DNA from: an uncultured beta proteobacterium
GTDB lineage: Bacteria; Pseudomonadota; Gammaproteobacteria; Burkholderiales; Burkholderiaceae_C
DNA length: 64,000 nucleotides
Assembly (NCBI GenBank): GCA_903951445.1
Contig: CAJBBZ010000085.1
Location: forward strand, 1-64,000
Reading direction: 5' to 3'
The first letter of the stretch is position 1, and the number at the start of each line of letters is the position of its first letter. The notes under the pieces are model-generated. The model was not told the DNA's origin and made no database searches. It saw only the letters and a list, made by a program, of their open reading frames with translations. A program made the position numbers and the translations under genes. This document shows positions 18,997 through 29,913 of the stretch, one piece after another.

Positions 18997-21900
18997 TTAC
19001 ATATTGCGCCGGTACTGGCCGCCCACTTCGAACAATGCGTTAGTGATCTGGCCGAGCGAGCAGACGCGCACCGCGTCCATCAGCACCTCAAACACATTGC
19101 CATTGTCGATAACGGCCTGCTGCAAACGCTTGAGCATGGCAGGCGCTTCGTGGGCATGGGCGGCGTGAAATGCCTGTAGGCGCGTTAACTGGTTTTCTTT
19201 TTCTTCCGGCGTGCTGCGCGCCAACTCCAGGGTCTCTAGCACCTGCTCGCCATGCGGGTTACGGAACGTGTTGACACCAATGATGGGCAGCTCGCCGGTG
19301 TGCTTGAGCATTTCGTAATGCATGGATTCGTCCTGAATCTTGCCGCGCTGGTAGCCAGTTTCCATTGCACCCAAGACACCACCGCGCTCGGAGATTTTTT
19401 CAAATTCGGCCAGCACCGCCTCTTCCAGCAACTCGGTCAATTCCTCGATGATGAAAGCACCTTGCGAAGGGTTTTCGTTTTTCGCGAGCCCCCATTCGCG
19501 GTTGATGATGAGCTGAATCGCCATAGCCCGGCGCACGCTGTCTTCGGTGGGGGTGGTGATAGCCTCGTCAAAAGCATTGGTGTGCAGGCTGTTGCAGTTG
19601 TCATAAATCGCGATCAGCGCTTGCAGCGTGGTGCGGATGTCGTTGAACTGGATCTCTTGCGCGTGCAGGCTGCGGCCGCTGGTTTGGATGTGGTATTTGA
19701 GCTTTTGGCTGCGCTCGTTGGCGCCGTATTTTTCTTTCATCGCCACCGCCCAAATGCGGCGCGCCACACGGCCCATGACGGTGTATTCCGGGTCCATACC
19801 GTTGCTAAAGAAGAAGGACAGGTTGGGCGCAAAGTCGTCGATATGCATGCCGCGCGCCAGATAGGCTTCTACAAAGGTAAAGCCATTGGACAGCGTGAAG
19901 GCTAGTTGCGAAATCGGGTTGGCACCGGCCTCGGCAATGTGATAACCGCTGATAGACACGCTGTAGAAATTGCGCACCTTATGGTCCACAAAATACTGCG
20001 CTACATCGCCCATCACCTTGAGTGAAAACTCGGTGGAAAAGATGCAGGTGTTCTGGCCCTGGTCTTCTTTCAGGATGTCGGCTTGCACCGTACCGCGCAC
20101 GTTTTGCTTGACCCAGGCGCGGATCTCGGCCGCTTCTTGCGCGTCCGGCTCGCGGCCTTTCTCGGCGCGGAACTTATCCAGATTTTGGTCAATGGCCGTG
20201 TTCATGAACATGGCCAAGATGCTGGGCGCAGGGCCGTTGATGGTCATGGATACACTGGTGCTAGGGCTGCACAAATCAAAGCCGCTGTAGAGCACTTTCA
20301 TATCTTCCAGCGTGGCGATGCTGACGCCCGAATTGCCCACTTTGCCGTAAATGTCGGGCCGCAAGTCCGGGTCATTGCCGTAGAGCGTGACTGAATCAAA
20401 GGCGGTGGACAGGCGCTTGGCCGGCATGCCCTGGCTCAGCAACTTGAAACGCGTGTTGGTGCGAAAGGCGTCGCCCTCGCCGGCAAACATGCGCGTGGGG
20501 TCTTCGCCCTCGCGCTTGAAGGTGAAGGTGCCGGCGGTGTAGGGATAGTGGCCGGGCACGTTGTCCAACATTAGCCACTGCAAGACTTCGCCATGGTCCT
20601 GGTATTTGGGCAGCGCCACCTTGGGAATCACCGTACCGCTGAGGGAGGTCGTGGTCAGGGCGGTACGCATTTCTTTGTCGCGCACTTTGACGACCAATTC
20701 GCTGCCCGCATAGTCTTGCTGCATTTGCGGCCATTGCGCCAGCAGGGCGCGGGCATCGGCGTGTTGCTGCGCCTCGCGCTCACCAGCCAAGGCCAGGGCG
20801 GCTTCGGCAGCGCGGGCTTTGACTGGGCGATCCACTTGCAGCATGGCCGCAGCCGCGTGCAGTTGCTGGATTTCGCGGGCCAGCGCGGCCTGCGCCCGGG
20901 CGCGCTTTTTGTAGCCGCGCACGGTGTCGCTGATTTCGGATAAATAGCGGGTGCGCGCTGGCGGCACCACCGGCGTTTGGTTGGAGCTAAAACGTACGTT
21001 CACGCGGGGAAGCACGCCTTGCACCGGAGTTTGTAAGCCCAGTTCCTGCAAACGCAGCAACATGGCCTGGTAGAGCGCGGTCACGCCGTCGTCGTTAAAG
21101 CGCGCGGCCATGGTGCCAAACACCGGCATGGCTTCGAAAGGCTGGCCCCAGGCTTCGCGGTTGCGCTGTACTTGCTTGGACACATCGCGCAGCGCATCAC
21201 CTGCACCTTTACGGTCAAATTTGTTGATAGCGACAAACTCGGCAAAGTCCAGCATGTCGATTTTTTCCAGCTGGCTGGCGGCACCAAACTCGGGTGTCAT
21301 CACGTACAAGGGCACGTCCACCAAAGGAACGATGGCCGCATCGCCCTGGCCTATGCCCGAAGTCTCCACCACCACCAGGTCAAAGCCTGCGGCCTTGCAC
21401 GCGGCAATCGCATCAGGCAAGGCCTGGCTGATTTCCGAGCCAAATTCACGCGTGGCCAGCGAGCGCATAAACACACGCGGCGCATTCTGGCCAGCAGCCC
21501 AGGGCGCAATCGCATTCATGCGGATGCGATCGCCCAACAATGCGCCACCACTCTTGCGGCGCGAGGGGTCGATGGAGATCACGGCAATACGCAAGCTGTC
21601 TCCCAAGTCCAGGCGGAAGCGGCGAATGAGTTCGTCGGTGAGCGAGGATTTACCGGCGCCCCCGGTGCCGGTGATGCCAATGGTGGGCACTTTGGCAGCC
21701 GCCGCCTGCGTGCGTAGGGCTTGCAGCAGGTCCGGTGCGACTTTGCCCGCTTCGACGGCAGTCATCAGCTGCGCCAGCGCGCGCCAGGCGGCATCGCTAT
21801 GGCCTTGGATGGCTGCTAATTCTTTGGGCGCAAAGCTGGAGAGCTCGCGATCGCAGCGCATCACCATCTCGCCGATCATGCCGGCCAGACCCATTTTTTG

Positions 21901-22302
21901 TCCGTCTTCCGGGCTGTAAATGCGGCTCACGCCGTAGCTTTGCAGTTCGCGGATTTCTGCCGGGACGATCACCCCTCCGCCGCCGCCAAACACCTGGATG
22001 TGCGCGCCGCCCCGGCTTTTGAGCAAATCGACCATGTATTTGAAATACTCCACATGCCCGCCCTGGTACGAGCTAATCGCAATGCCCTGCACGTCTTCCT
22101 GCAAAGCGGCGGTGACCACTTCTTCCACGCTGCGGTTGTGGCCCAAATGGATGACCTCGGTGCCCATGCCTTGCAAAATTCGGCGCATGATGTTGATGGC
22201 GGCGTCATGCCCGTCAAACAGGCTGGCGGCGGTGACAAAACGCACTTTGTGCGTGGGGCGGTAATTGGCAAGCGCCTTGAATTCTGCGGATAAATCGGTC
22301 AT
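18997..22302 (-). CDS. icmF: Fused isobutyryl-CoA mutase IcmF
   Basis: 1101 aa: N-terminal B12-binding domain ([21 protein letters not shown]), MeaB-like G domain ([17 protein letters not shown]), C-terminal mutase domain ([42 protein letters not shown]). Confidence 0.93.
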   Translation of the reverse strand: MTDLSAEFKALANYRPTHKVRFVTAASLFDGHDAAINIMRRILQGMGTEVIHLGHNRSVEEVVTAALQEDVQGIAISSYQGGHVEYFKYMVDLLKSRGGAHIQVFGGGGGVIVPAEIRELQSYGVSRIYSPEDGQKMGLAGMIGEMVMRCDRELSSFAPKELAAIQGHSDAAWRALAQLMTAVEAGKVAPDLLQALRTQAAAAKVPTIGITGTGGAGKSSLTDELIRRFRLDLGDSLRIAVISIDPSRRKSGGALLGDRIRMNAIAPWAAGQNAPRVFMRSLATREFGSEISQALPDAIAACKAAGFDLVVVETSGIGQGDAAIVPLVDVPLYVMTPEFGAASQLEKIDMLDFAEFVAINKFDRKGAGDALRDVSKQVQRNREAWGQPFEAMPVFGTMAARFNDDGVTALYQAMLLRLQELGLQTPVQGVLPRVNVRFSSNQTPVVPPARTRYLSEISDTVRGYKKRARAQAALAREIQQLHAAAAMLQVDRPVKARAAEAALALAGEREAQQHADARALLAQWPQMQQDYAGSELVVKVRDKEMRTALTTTSLSGTVIPKVALPKYQDHGEVLQWLMLDNVPGHYPYTAGTFTFKREGEDPTRMFAGEGDAFRTNTRFKLLSQGMPAKRLSTAFDSVTLYGNDPDLRPDIYGKVGNSGVSIATLEDMKVLYSGFDLCSPSTSVSMTINGPAPSILAMFMNTAIDQNLDKFRAEKGREPDAQEAAEIRAWVKQNVRGTVQADILKEDQGQNTCIFSTEFSLKVMGDVAQYFVDHKVRNFYSVSISGYHIAEAGANPISQLAFTLSNGFTFVEAYLARGMHIDDFAPNLSFFFSNGMDPEYTVMGRVARRIWAVAMKEKYGANERSQKLKYHIQTSGRSLHAQEIQFNDIRTTLQALIAIYDNCNSLHTNAFDEAITTPTEDSVRRAMAIQLIINREWGLAKNENPSQGAFIIEELTELLEEAVLAEFEKISERGGVLGAMETGYQRGKIQDESMHYEMLKHTGELPIIGVNTFRNPHGEQVLETLELARSTPEEKENQLTRLQAFHAAHAHEAPAMLKRLQQAVIDNGNVFEVLMDAVRVCSLGQITNALFEVGGQYRRNM

Positions 22303-22350
22303 GGTGAAACAGCCTTGGTGCGGGAGCGAAAGGGTTGGCCGGTGGCGGCA

Positions 22351-22372
22351 TTGACGTTTACGTAAACGTCAA
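22351..22372. promoter_or_regulatory. 22-bp perfect palindrome, candidate operator upstream of icmF
   Basis: TTGACGTTTACGTAAACGTCAA. Confidence 0.7.
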
Positions 22373-22425
22373 CTGTAAACCATTCCCGGCGCTTGGCGAT
22401 AATGCGCCCAAACTTTCCTCTGTTT

Positions 22426-23202
22426 ATGACTTTTCTGGCGCTCGACATCGGCAACACCCGCCTCAAATGGGCCCAGTACCGTGCAGCGCACCCCGGCGCA
22501 GCCCTACTGGCCCAGGGCGCTGAGTTTTTAGAGAACATCGACAAGCTGGCCGACGGCGCCTGGAGCCGCCTCCCCGCCCCTCAACACGTATTGGGCAGCG
22601 TCGTGGCCGGGGACGCCGTCAAGCGCCGCGTTGAACTGCAAATGGAGCTGTGGGACGTCACCCCGCAATGGGTGGTGGCCAGCGACAGCGAAGCGGGCGT
22701 TAGCAATGGCTACGACCACCCCACCCGCCTGGGCGCGGACCGCTGGGTAGCCATCATCGGCGCCTACCACCGCATGCTGGCCCAAGGCGCGCCCCGGCCT
22801 ATGGTGGTGGTCATGGTGGGCACGGCAGTCACCGTCGAGGCCGTATCGGCAGAAGGGCGCTTTTTAGGCGGCATGATTATTCCGGGCCACGGCATCATGC
22901 TGCGCGCCCTGGAGTCCGGCACCGCCGGGCTGCATGTGCCCACCGGCGAGGTGCGCCCCTTCCCCACCAATACCAGCGATGCCCTGACCAGCGGCGGCAC
23001 CTACGCGATTGCTGGCGCGGTGGAATGCATGGTGCAGCACGTGCGCAGCCACTGCGGCGGCGAGCCCCTGTGCATCATGACCGGCGGCGCCGGCTGGAAA
23101 ATGGCCCCGTCCATGACCCGTCCCTTCGAGCTGGTGGACAACCTGATCTTTGACGGCCTGCTACACATGGCAGTGCGGCGCTTCGGGCCGGGTTCGCCTT
23201 AA
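22426..23202 (+). CDS. coaX: Type III pantothenate kinase
   Basis: [55 protein letters not shown]. Confidence 0.92.
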   Translation: MTFLALDIGNTRLKWAQYRAAHPGAALLAQGAEFLENIDKLADGAWSRLPAPQHVLGSVVAGDAVKRRVELQMELWDVTPQWVVASDSEAGVSNGYDHPTRLGADRWVAIIGAYHRMLAQGAPRPMVVVMVGTAVTVEAVSAEGRFLGGMIIPGHGIMLRALESGTAGLHVPTGEVRPFPTNTSDALTSGGTYAIAGAVECMVQHVRSHCGGEPLCIMTGGAGWKMAPSMTRPFELVDNLIFDGLLHMAVRRFGPGSP

Positions 23203-24386
23203 GCCGCCAGCCAAGCCTGCGCCAGGCGCACCCAGTAAGTAGCGCCCAGCGGAAGCAAAGCGTCGTTGAAGTCATAGCTGGGGTTGTGCAGCATGCAGGG
23301 GCCGGCGCCGTGGCCGAAGTCGCGGTGGGCGCCGTCGCCGTTGGCGATAAAAGCGTAGCAGCCGGGTTTGGCCATCAACATGTACGAAAAATCTTCCGCG
23401 CCCATAGTCGGCTCCTGCGCCTGCACCCGGGCTTCGCCCACGATAGAAGCCATCACTTTGCGCGCAAACAGGGCCTCGGCTTCGGAGTTGATGGTGGGCG
23501 GGTAATTGCGCGAAAACTCGAAGCTGCATTCGGTGCCGAAAGCGGCTGCGGTGTGCTTGGCGATCTCGCGCATGCGTGCCTCAATTTTGTCCAGCACTTC
23601 GACGGTAAAGGTGCGCACCGTGCCCTCTAAAGTGCAGCTATCGGGGATGACGTTGGTGGCTTCGCCAGCATTGATCATGGTGACGGAAATCACGCCGGCC
23701 TCTATCGGTTTGATGTTGCGGCTGATGATGGTCTGAAAGGCCTGCACCATTTGGCAGGCCACCGGCACCGGGTCGATAGTGTTGTGCGGAATCGCCGCAT
23801 GCCCGCCTTTGCCGCGCACCACGATTTTGAATTCATTGCTGGACGCCATCACCGGGCCGGGGCTGGCGGCAAATTGGCCCACGTCCCCGCCCGGCCAGTT
23901 GTGCAGGCCAAACACGGCCTCGACCGGGAATTTTTCAAACAATCCGTCGGCGATCATCTCGCGGGCACCGCCGCCGCCTTCTTCGGCGGGTTGGAAGATG
24001 ACAACCACCGTGCCGTCAAAGTCGCGGTGCTTGGCCAAGTGCTGGGCCGCTGCCAGCAGCATGGCGGTGTGGCCGTCGTGGCCGCAGGCGTGCATGCGGC
24101 CCGGATGGCGGCTGGCGTGGGCAAAGGTATTGAATTCCTGCATGGGCAGCGCATCCATGTCCGCGCGCAAGCCGATGGCGCGCTTGGAGGTACCGCCCTG
24201 GATGATGCCGACCACGCCGGTGGTGCCCATACCCCGGTGGATAGGAATACCCCAGGCGCTGAGCTGGGCGGCCACCACATCGGCGGTGCGCTCTTCCTTG
24301 AAACAGAGTTCGGGGTGGGCGTGCAAATCGCGCCGCACAGCGGCCATGGCAGGGGCGTTTTCCACAATTGCGTCGATTAATTCCAT
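23199..24386 (-). CDS. M20 family amidohydrolase/peptidase (hippurate hydrolase-like)
   Basis: [68 protein letters not shown]. Confidence 0.9.
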   Translation of the reverse strand: MELIDAIVENAPAMAAVRRDLHAHPELCFKEERTADVVAAQLSAWGIPIHRGMGTTGVVGIIQGGTSKRAIGLRADMDALPMQEFNTFAHASRHPGRMHACGHDGHTAMLLAAAQHLAKHRDFDGTVVVIFQPAEEGGGGAREMIADGLFEKFPVEAVFGLHNWPGGDVGQFAASPGPVMASSNEFKIVVRGKGGHAAIPHNTIDPVPVACQMVQAFQTIISRNIKPIEAGVISVTMINAGEATNVIPDSCTLEGTVRTFTVEVLDKIEARMREIAKHTAAAFGTECSFEFSRNYPPTINSEAEALFARKVMASIVGEARVQAQEPTMGAEDFSYMLMAKPGCYAFIANGDGAHRDFGHGAGPCMLHNPSYDFNDALLPLGATYWVRLAQAWLAA

Positions 24387-24514
24387 GGCGGGCTTTCGTT
24401 TCTCAGTTCTACAAAGATCGGGCAGGTTCAGAAAATGGAGGCACGCGGGGGCAGATAGCGGCACAATGGCTTTTTCTTCCAGCCCGTGTGCGGCAACGCC
24501 CGCGCCTTCCTACT

Positions 24515-26626
24515 ATGCCAGAAGCCAGCACCGTGGCGCACAGCGCCAGCCCCCACTCGCCGCCCAGCAGCAGCCACCAGGTTATGGGCGCCTGCCCGCA
24601 TGACTGCCCGGACACTTGCTCGCTGATTACCACCGTGGAAAACGGCATCGCCATCAAGGTACAGGGCAACCCACACCACCCGCAAACCGACGGCGTGCTG
24701 TGCAACAAAGTAGCGCGCTATACCGAGCGCACTTACCACCCGGAACGCCTGTTGCAGCCGCTCAAGCGCAGCGGCCCCAAGGGCTCGGGCCAGTACACGC
24801 CGGTCAGCTGGGAAAGCGCGCTGGACGACATCGCCGCACGCATGCAAGCCATTGTGCAAGACCCCCAGCGCGGCCCGCAAGCGGTGTTGCCTTATAGCTA
24901 TGCCGGCACCATGGGCTGGGTGCAGGGCGACGCGATGTCCTCGCGCTTTTTTAACCGCATGGGCGCGTCCATGCTGGATTACACGATTTGCTCATCCGCC
25001 GGTGCTGCGGGTCTGGACTACACCTTGGGCGTGCGCAAAGGTATGTTGATTGAAAACTTTGCCCACGCCAATCTGATTTTGATTTGGGGCAGCAACCCGA
25101 TTACCAGCAATGTGCATTTTTGGCGCTATGCCCAAGAGGCCAAGCGCGCCGGGGCCAAAATTATTTGCATCGACCCGCGCAGCACCGAGACGGCAGAAAA
25201 ATGCCACGAACATATCGCGCTAAAGCCCGGCACCGACGCGGCACTAGCCCTGGCCATGATGCACCAGCTCATTACCCATAATTGGCTGGACCACGATTAC
25301 ATCGATAACTACACACTGGGCTGGGAGCAACTGCGCGAGCGTGCGCTGCAATGGACGCCCGAACGCGCGGCCCAGGTCTGCGGCGTACCGCAGGCGCAAA
25401 TTGAATCGCTGGCGCGCGACTACGGCCAGGCCATGCTGCGTGGCGAGAGTGCGGCCATCCGCCTGAACTACGGCATGCAGCGCGCGCGCGGCGGGGCTAA
25501 CGCGGTGCGCGCGGTGGCCTGCCTGCCTGCGCTGATAGGCGCTTGGCGCAAACCGGCAGGCGGCATGTTGCTCTCTAATTCGGGCACGCATGGCTTTGAT
25601 GACAGCGCCCACACCCGCCCGGATTTGCGCCCGGCCGGGCCATGCCGCACTATCAACATGAGCACCATTGGCGATGATTTGCTGCGCCCGGCCAGCGCGC
25701 AGTTTGGCCCGGCGATTGATGCCTTGTTTGTGTTCAACAGCAACCCGGTGGCCATCGCGCCCGACTCGGGCAAAGTGGTGCAAGGCTTTGCCCGCGAAGA
25801 CTTGTTTACCGTGGTCTTAGAGCATTTTCAGACCGACACCGCCGACTATGCAGACTACATCTTGCCGGCCACCACGCAGCTAGAACACTGGGACGTGCAC
25901 ACCACCTACGGCCACACCGACGTGCTGCTCAACCGCCCCGCCATCGCACCCATGGGACAAGCCCGCTCTAACGCCGAAATTTTCCGCAACCTGGCGCAGC
26001 GCATGGGCTATACCGAGCCCTGCTTTGCCGACCAAGACGAAGCCCTGTGCCGCACCGCTTTCGATGCGCGCATCAGCTTTGATACTCTGTTGCAAGACGG
26101 CTTTGTCAGCCTGCCTCTGCCGCAAGCGCCGTTTGCGCAAAGTGGCTTTCCCACACCTTCGGGGCGCTGCGAATTTTTCAGCGCCCGCTTAGCCGCCTTG
26201 GGGCTGGACGGCCTGCCCAACTACCTGCCCAATTACGAAGAGGCCGGTGCCAACCCCGCCTATCCGCTGGCCATGATTTCACCCCCGGCACGCAATTTCA
26301 TGAACTCCACGTTTGTGAATGTGAAAAGCTTGCGCGGTATTGAAGGCGAACCCAAAATCGAAATCCACGCCCGAGACGCGCTGGCGCGTGCCATTGTCGA
26401 CGGCGACATGGTGCGCGTGTTCAATGACCGGGGCCAGTACCACTGCAAAGCCGAGGTCAGCAGCCGCGCCCGTCCCGGCGTGGTCAACGGCCTAGGCGTC
26501 TGGTGGCGCAAGTTGGGCCCCAAGGGCACCAATGTGAACGAACTGACCAACCAGCGCCTTACCGACCTGGGACGTGCGCCCACGTTTTACGATTGCGCGG
26601 TGCAAGTGGAGAAGTGCGCGGCTTAG
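24515..26626 (+). CDS. Molybdopterin-dependent oxidoreductase (DMSO reductase superfamily)
   Basis: N-terminal 4Fe-4S motif ACPHDCPDTCSL...GVLCNK, WGSNPITSNVHFWRYAQEAKRAGAKIICIDPR. No TAT signal visible. Confidence 0.87.
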   Translation: MPEASTVAHSASPHSPPSSSHQVMGACPHDCPDTCSLITTVENGIAIKVQGNPHHPQTDGVLCNKVARYTERTYHPERLLQPLKRSGPKGSGQYTPVSWESALDDIAARMQAIVQDPQRGPQAVLPYSYAGTMGWVQGDAMSSRFFNRMGASMLDYTICSSAGAAGLDYTLGVRKGMLIENFAHANLILIWGSNPITSNVHFWRYAQEAKRAGAKIICIDPRSTETAEKCHEHIALKPGTDAALALAMMHQLITHNWLDHDYIDNYTLGWEQLRERALQWTPERAAQVCGVPQAQIESLARDYGQAMLRGESAAIRLNYGMQRARGGANAVRAVACLPALIGAWRKPAGGMLLSNSGTHGFDDSAHTRPDLRPAGPCRTINMSTIGDDLLRPASAQFGPAIDALFVFNSNPVAIAPDSGKVVQGFAREDLFTVVLEHFQTDTADYADYILPATTQLEHWDVHTTYGHTDVLLNRPAIAPMGQARSNAEIFRNLAQRMGYTEPCFADQDEALCRTAFDARISFDTLLQDGFVSLPLPQAPFAQSGFPTPSGRCEFFSARLAALGLDGLPNYLPNYEEAGANPAYPLAMISPPARNFMNSTFVNVKSLRGIEGEPKIEIHARDALARAIVDGDMVRVFNDRGQYHCKAEVSSRARPGVVNGLGVWWRKLGPKGTNVNELTNQRLTDLGRAPTFYDCAVQVEKCAA

Positions 26627-27924
26627 CGCAGCGCCATCAAATCCTGCTCCACCATCCACAGCCGGTCTTGGCCCCAGTAGCCGGGCAGGTCGTTGACGCG
26701 AAAACTAGGCACACCCCACAAGGCCATGTCCAGCAGTTCCAGCCGGTTGCTGGCCGCCACGGCGCGCCAACTGTCATCCGTCAAGGCCTTGTCCACAAAC
26801 GCTTTGTCCAAACCAGCGCGCGCGGCAATGGCATACAAACCGCTGTCGGTGCCTGCGTCTATGCCATCGGCCCACACGCCTTGTAAAAACGACTGCGCCA
26901 ATGGCAATCCGGCACCGGCCTTCATGGCCTGGTGCAAGACCGCATAGCCGCGCTCCACCGGCTTGCCCACCGGGTCCACCAAAAAGCCATAGGACATGCC
27001 TACGCGCTGCGCTTCGCGCGCCACATCAGCCACGATATACATGCCTTTTTCACGCGGCACCGCCAGGCCACGCATCACCATGGGCAGCACAAATCGAATC
27101 TGCAACTGCGCGCCGTAATGCTCGGCCAACTGGCGCACGCGCGGCAGGGCGATGTAGGTGTAGGGGCTGCGGAAAGAACAAAAATAATGCAGTTGCGCCA
27201 CCGGCTTGTTTGCGGTGCGCACCGCAGGCGCGCCCTTCAAGGCAATGTCGCGCACCGGCACCAGCAGCGGAGTGGCAGGCTCGCGACACAGGCCTTCGTC
27301 GCGCAGGCGCTGCTCTAGGTAATGCAATCGGTCTATGCCCCAGTACCACTCGCCGCCATAAAAAAATGTGGCGCCCAGGTAGTGGCCCAGTTGTTTGCGC
27401 AGCGCGGTGCCTGTGGCTTTTGCAGCTTCCACATCGGCGGCGGCCTGGCCCGGCGATAGTGCTGCGGGCTGCGCTTGCCCACGCCACAAAGCTTGACTAA
27501 TGGCCGCTGCGTCCACCACAAAGCGACCGGCCTGCAAGGTGGCGGCTAGCGCTGTCTCCGCAGCGGCCACGGCAGCAGCATTGGGCTGCGATGTCGGCGC
27601 TTGCAAACCGTTAGCACTTGCCAACAGAGACGCATCCCGCAAAGACCAGTGCCCCAAACGTTCCCGGTCGGGCGCTGCCGAATCTTCGGGCGGGCTGACC
27701 AAATGGGCCAGCAAGTCCACGTCATAGCGTTGACCCAAGCGCTCCAGCAATTGCACGCATAAATAGCTGTAGGGGTCATCGGCCTGGTGGAAGTAATGCA
27801 CTTGCGCAGATGCGCCCTTCATTCGGCGCACCAGGCTGGCGCGCGTGCGCTGCCATTGGCGTACGCCGGGGTGGGTCAGCACACGCACTACGTGTTTGAT
27901 AACTGTATTTTTAAGGGCGGACAT
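26623..27924 (-). CDS. Tandem DsbA-like / 2-hydroxychromene-2-carboxylate isomerase-like protein
   Basis: Two thioredoxin-fold-like halves, starting VHYFHQADDPYSYLCVQLLERLGQRY and LHYFCSFRSPYTYIALPRVRQLAEHY; WGVPSFRVNDLPGYWGQDRLWMVEQDL C-terminus. Confidence 0.75.
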   Translation of the reverse strand: MSALKNTVIKHVVRVLTHPGVRQWQRTRASLVRRMKGASAQVHYFHQADDPYSYLCVQLLERLGQRYDVDLLAHLVSPPEDSAAPDRERLGHWSLRDASLLASANGLQAPTSQPNAAAVAAAETALAATLQAGRFVVDAAAISQALWRGQAQPAALSPGQAAADVEAAKATGTALRKQLGHYLGATFFYGGEWYWGIDRLHYLEQRLRDEGLCREPATPLLVPVRDIALKGAPAVRTANKPVAQLHYFCSFRSPYTYIALPRVRQLAEHYGAQLQIRFVLPMVMRGLAVPREKGMYIVADVAREAQRVGMSYGFLVDPVGKPVERGYAVLHQAMKAGAGLPLAQSFLQGVWADGIDAGTDSGLYAIAARAGLDKAFVDKALTDDSWRAVAASNRLELLDMALWGVPSFRVNDLPGYWGQDRLWMVEQDLMALR

Positions 27925-28138
27925 GGGATTTTTGGAGGGCTATAGAACGGCTTGCTTGCGGATGCCACACGCTAGATTGCACTGCGCCAGCATACATAAC
28001 TGTAGGGTGCCAAGCCTACCCGCACGACGGGGGTTAACCCGCGATCTGTCGCGCAAAGCGCAGGCTGTGAAATACACATCCCCGCCAGCCAAACGCGCCT
28101 AAAAGTCCGGTTTTGCTAAGGCAGGTCTGCATAAGTTT

Positions 28139-28225
28139 GTCATGGCGAGGAGCGCAGCGACGCGGCGATCCATGAGTGATCGATGGGCAAGCCAAGATGG
28201 ATTGCTTCGCTGCGCTCGCAATGAC
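28139..28225. repeat. MITE/REP-like inverted repeat element
   Basis: gtcatggcgaggagcgcagcgacgcggcgatccat ... atggattgcttcgctgcgctcgcaatgac (imperfect inverted arms). Confidence 0.65.
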
Positions 28226-28257
28226 CGGTTTGGACTTACTCAGAAGCGCCCCAAGGC

Positions 28258-28914
28258 TCAAGGTCTGTCTTCGCCCTCGCCCAGCAGCTTATGCAAAACC
28301 ACCCCACCAAGCGCACCAACCAACTGCGCCAGCATAAAACCTGGCGCATCGTGCGGTGCAATCCCGGCAAAGCTGTCGCTCATCATGCGCCCGAACACGG
28401 CGGCTGGATTGGCAAACGAAGTACTGGCGGTAAACCAATAGGCCGCGCCGATATAGCAAGCTACCAGGGCCGGCGTTTTGCCCATGGGCGCACGCAAGAT
28501 CACCAGCAGTAGCCCGCCGGTGGCCACCGCCTCAGCCAGCCATTGCGCAGGGCCGGTGCGCACTTTGGCGGACCATTGCAATATCGGCAGTTCAAACATG
28601 GCATGCGCCAGCCAGGCGCCCAAAGCGGCGCCCAGCAACTGCGCCAGCACGTAACCCACTAAGCGCTGGCGCGGCAGCGCTTTGCGCCAGGCCATGACCA
28701 AAGACACGGCAGGGTTGAAATGCGCGCCGCTAATTGGCCCCAGAATTTCAATCAGCACCCACAAGGCAAATACGGTGGCAAAGGTGTTGGCCAGCAAAGC
28801 CACTGCCACATTACCGCCCGCCAAGCGCTCGGCCATGATGCCCGAGCCGATCACGGCGCATAACAGCGCACAAGTGCCCAGGCACTCGGCCAGGTAGTGG
28901 GCGTGGCGCTTCAT
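28258..28914 (-). CDS. MIP/aquaporin family channel (AqpS-like aquaglyceroporin, ars-associated)
   Basis: NPA motifs HFNPAVSL and SFANPAAVFGR. 218 aa, multi-TM. 4-bp overlap with arsC. Confidence 0.85.
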   Translation of the reverse strand: MKRHAHYLAECLGTCALLCAVIGSGIMAERLAGGNVAVALLANTFATVFALWVLIEILGPISGAHFNPAVSLVMAWRKALPRQRLVGYVLAQLLGAALGAWLAHAMFELPILQWSAKVRTGPAQWLAEAVATGGLLLVILRAPMGKTPALVACYIGAAYWFTASTSFANPAAVFGRMMSDSFAGIAPHDAPGFMLAQLVGALGGVVLHKLLGEGEDRP

Positions 28915-29414
28915 GGCTGCGCCAGACGCCGCGCCTCGTTTTGAATCGATAGCTTGCTCAGGCTGGCTAAAGGCAGGTTGGTAAACAACTCCAAGCGGCG
29001 GCGTATTTGGTACAGCGTCTGGGTGAATGCGGCGCGCTTGTCATCATCGCTGCCATCGCCTGCGGACGGGTCGGCGTAGCCCCAGTGCGCGGTAGCGGGC
29101 TGGCCTGGCCAATAGGGGCAAACTTCGCCCGCGGCGTTGTCACACACGGTAATCACCAAGTCCATAAGCGGTGCATCCGGGGCGGCAAAACTATCCCAGC
29201 TTTTGCTGTGCAAACCGTCCGTAGCAATACCGTTTTTGCGCAGGGTCTCCAGGGCCAGCGGATGGGGCTGCTGTTGCGCGCGCGGACTGCTACCGGCGGA
29301 ATAGGCCACGAAACGGCCTCGCCCCATGTGGTTCAGCAAGGCCTCGGCCAAGATGCTGCGCGCCGAGTTGTGGGTACATAAAAACAGAACATTCAGGGCT
29401 TTGGTATCGGACAT
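28911..29414 (-). CDS. arsC: Arsenate reductase, LMW protein tyrosine phosphatase family
   Basis: VLFLCTHNSARSILAEALLNH P-loop, VITVCDNAAGEVCPYWPG, HWGYADPS. Confidence 0.88.
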   Translation of the reverse strand: MSDTKALNVLFLCTHNSARSILAEALLNHMGRGRFVAYSAGSSPRAQQQPHPLALETLRKNGIATDGLHSKSWDSFAAPDAPLMDLVITVCDNAAGEVCPYWPGQPATAHWGYADPSAGDGSDDDKRAAFTQTLYQIRRRLELFTNLPLASLSKLSIQNEARRLAQP

Positions 29415-29426
29415 GGTGGAGAGCCT

Positions 29427-29762
29427 TCAAGGGGTGGGGCAAAGCGCATTTGCGCGGGAGGAATCAACTTCGCAAACGCCGCCCTGGCAACAGTTGTCGC
29501 TCAGGTAAGACAGCACTTGCTGCATACGGTCAAAGCGGGCGCGGTAAATCAGGTTGCGCCCGGCGCGCTCTTGCGAGACCAGGTCCGCATGCATCAGTTC
29601 TTTGAGGTGAAAAGACAAGGTGTTACCTGCCACATCCAATTGCGCGGACAGCTCGCCCGGCGTTAAACCGGCGGGCCCGGCTTGCACCAGCGCCCGAAAA
29701 ATATCCAGGCGAGAGGCCTGGGCTAAAGCGGCTAATGCGCGGACTACGTCAATTGATTCCAT
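29427..29762 (-). CDS. arsR: ArsR/SmtB family transcriptional regulator
   Basis: LSAQLDVAGNTLSFHLKELMHADLVSQERAGRNLIYRA wHTH. C-terminal NCCQGGVC cysteines. Start at internal Met MESIDVVRAL. Confidence 0.87.
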   Translation of the reverse strand: MESIDVVRALAALAQASRLDIFRALVQAGPAGLTPGELSAQLDVAGNTLSFHLKELMHADLVSQERAGRNLIYRARFDRMQQVLSYLSDNCCQGGVCEVDSSRANALCPTP

Positions 29763-29913
29763 AATTCGATGATAGTTGAAATATATGACTTTGCCGTGAC
29801 AGCTTTTTGGGGCACATGCCACTCTGCACTGGGACTAGGCGGTGACACGCGGCCCCTGTGCCGCTATATTGCAAGCGGCCGCACGCAGCGCCCTACTTCT
29901 TGCTCGGAACCTT

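Noticed and set aside
27945-28260. Possible small RNA or riboswitch in the gap before the ars genes
   Set aside because: Only the inverted repeat element is visible; no recognisable riboswitch core or promoter/terminator pair.
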